A model generated the notes under the pieces. That model was not told where the DNA came from and ran no database searches. It worked only from the letters and a program-made list of their open reading frames with translations. Shown in pieces: positions 63,765 to 64,000 of a stretch of DNA of 64,000 nucleotides. Origin of the DNA: Ornithodoros turicata (lineage: Eukaryota > Arthropoda > Arachnida > Ixodida > Argasidae); the NCBI RefSeq assembly GCF_037126465.1, contig NC_088203.1, positions 98,022,668 through 98,086,667 of the forward strand, given 5' to 3'. The number at the start of each line of letters is the position of its first letter. Positions within the stretch are counted from its first letter, which is position 1. A program made the translations under genes and the position numbers.

Positions 63765-64000
63765 CAGCTCCCGTCAAAGTTAATAGTAACACCGGAAAAA
63801 GATGCGGTTCCGTTCCCGAGCGCGATTACAGCAACCCTTGGGGCCATGAGGAAATCTTAATTGAACAAAATCATTCTGTTAGTTTAACGTAAGGATTTTG
63901 TTCACTGAACGTTCCCCCAGTGCCCCCAGGGCGGCTGTAATAACGCTCGGAAATGAGGAAGAATTCTTTTCAGCGTTATTATTAACTTTGACGGGGGCTG
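63765..64000. mobile_element. Foldback element type M8 copy 2, at window edge
   Basis: CAGCTCCCGTCAAAGTTAAT at the left is mirrored by ATTAACTTTGACGGGGGCTG, which ends at the last base. CGAGCGCGATTACAGC/GGCTGTAATAACGCTCG and TTGAACAAAATC/GATTTTGTTCA continue the palindrome. The right flank is outside the window. Confidence 0.85.

Overview
This window looks like intergenic DNA from an arthropod, most likely a hard tick. The evidence is tRNA-derived SINEs with clear A/B boxes, I-group and CR1-like non-LTR retrotransposons, hAT, Merlin-like and TA-targeting DNA elements, dense foldback MITEs and no convincing multi-exon gene. The tick assignment is inference from repeat style; no species-diagnostic gene is present.

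Layout. 1-7334 is a nested pair of I-group LINEs: a complete, apparently intact element (1196-6979; ORF1 with three zinc knuckles, ORF2 with endonuclease, RT, RNase H and a CCHC finger) sits inside an older relative (1-1195 plus 6980-7334). The older copy ends directly on a 107-108 bp satellite (7335-9996). The satellite has a seven-variant higher-order repeat and switches orientation near 8160. A 21-bp-phased GGATTA array, antisense LINE debris and a tRNA-SINE follow (10.0-11.8 kb). 14.7-16.1 kb is a mosaic of RNase H and CR1-like RT fragments split by a MITE. 16.6-19.1 kb is a pile of foldback MITEs nested in each other, plus a hAT-like element with an 8-bp target duplication. 21.5-23.3 kb is a TA-flanked foldback transposon broken by a CR1-like LINE and by a tiny poly(C)-tailed retroposon. 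28.5-30.2 kb holds a retroposon with an 11-bp duplication and a hAT element with an 8-bp duplication. 34.5-36.8 kb is a decayed second I-group LINE. 36.8-52.1 kb and 62.2-63.0 kb carry more foldback MITEs, and another hAT-like element lies at 49.3-50.1 kb. A Merlin-like transposase relic, a long TSD-flanked hairpin and RNase H debris occupy 55.7-57.3 kb.

How the parts relate. Three mobilisation systems dominate. (1) I-group LINEs supply retrotransposition machinery. Their 3' ends (AATAAACATAT followed by C-runs in one lineage, TTG/CA/TC microsatellites in others) occur repeatedly as extremely short copies, many flanked by 8-13 bp direct repeats. (2) A superfamily of near-perfect palindromic MITEs shares outer inverted repeats (CACTCTTAAAAATGAACTTC and variants) but has interchangeable cores, and inserts at TA. 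No transposase for them is in the window. (3) hAT-like elements make 8-bp duplications. Insertions of one class into another give a readable relative chronology.

The only protein-coding genes I regard as intact are the two LINE ORFs. Two or three short ORFs could be host exons, but I do not recognise them.
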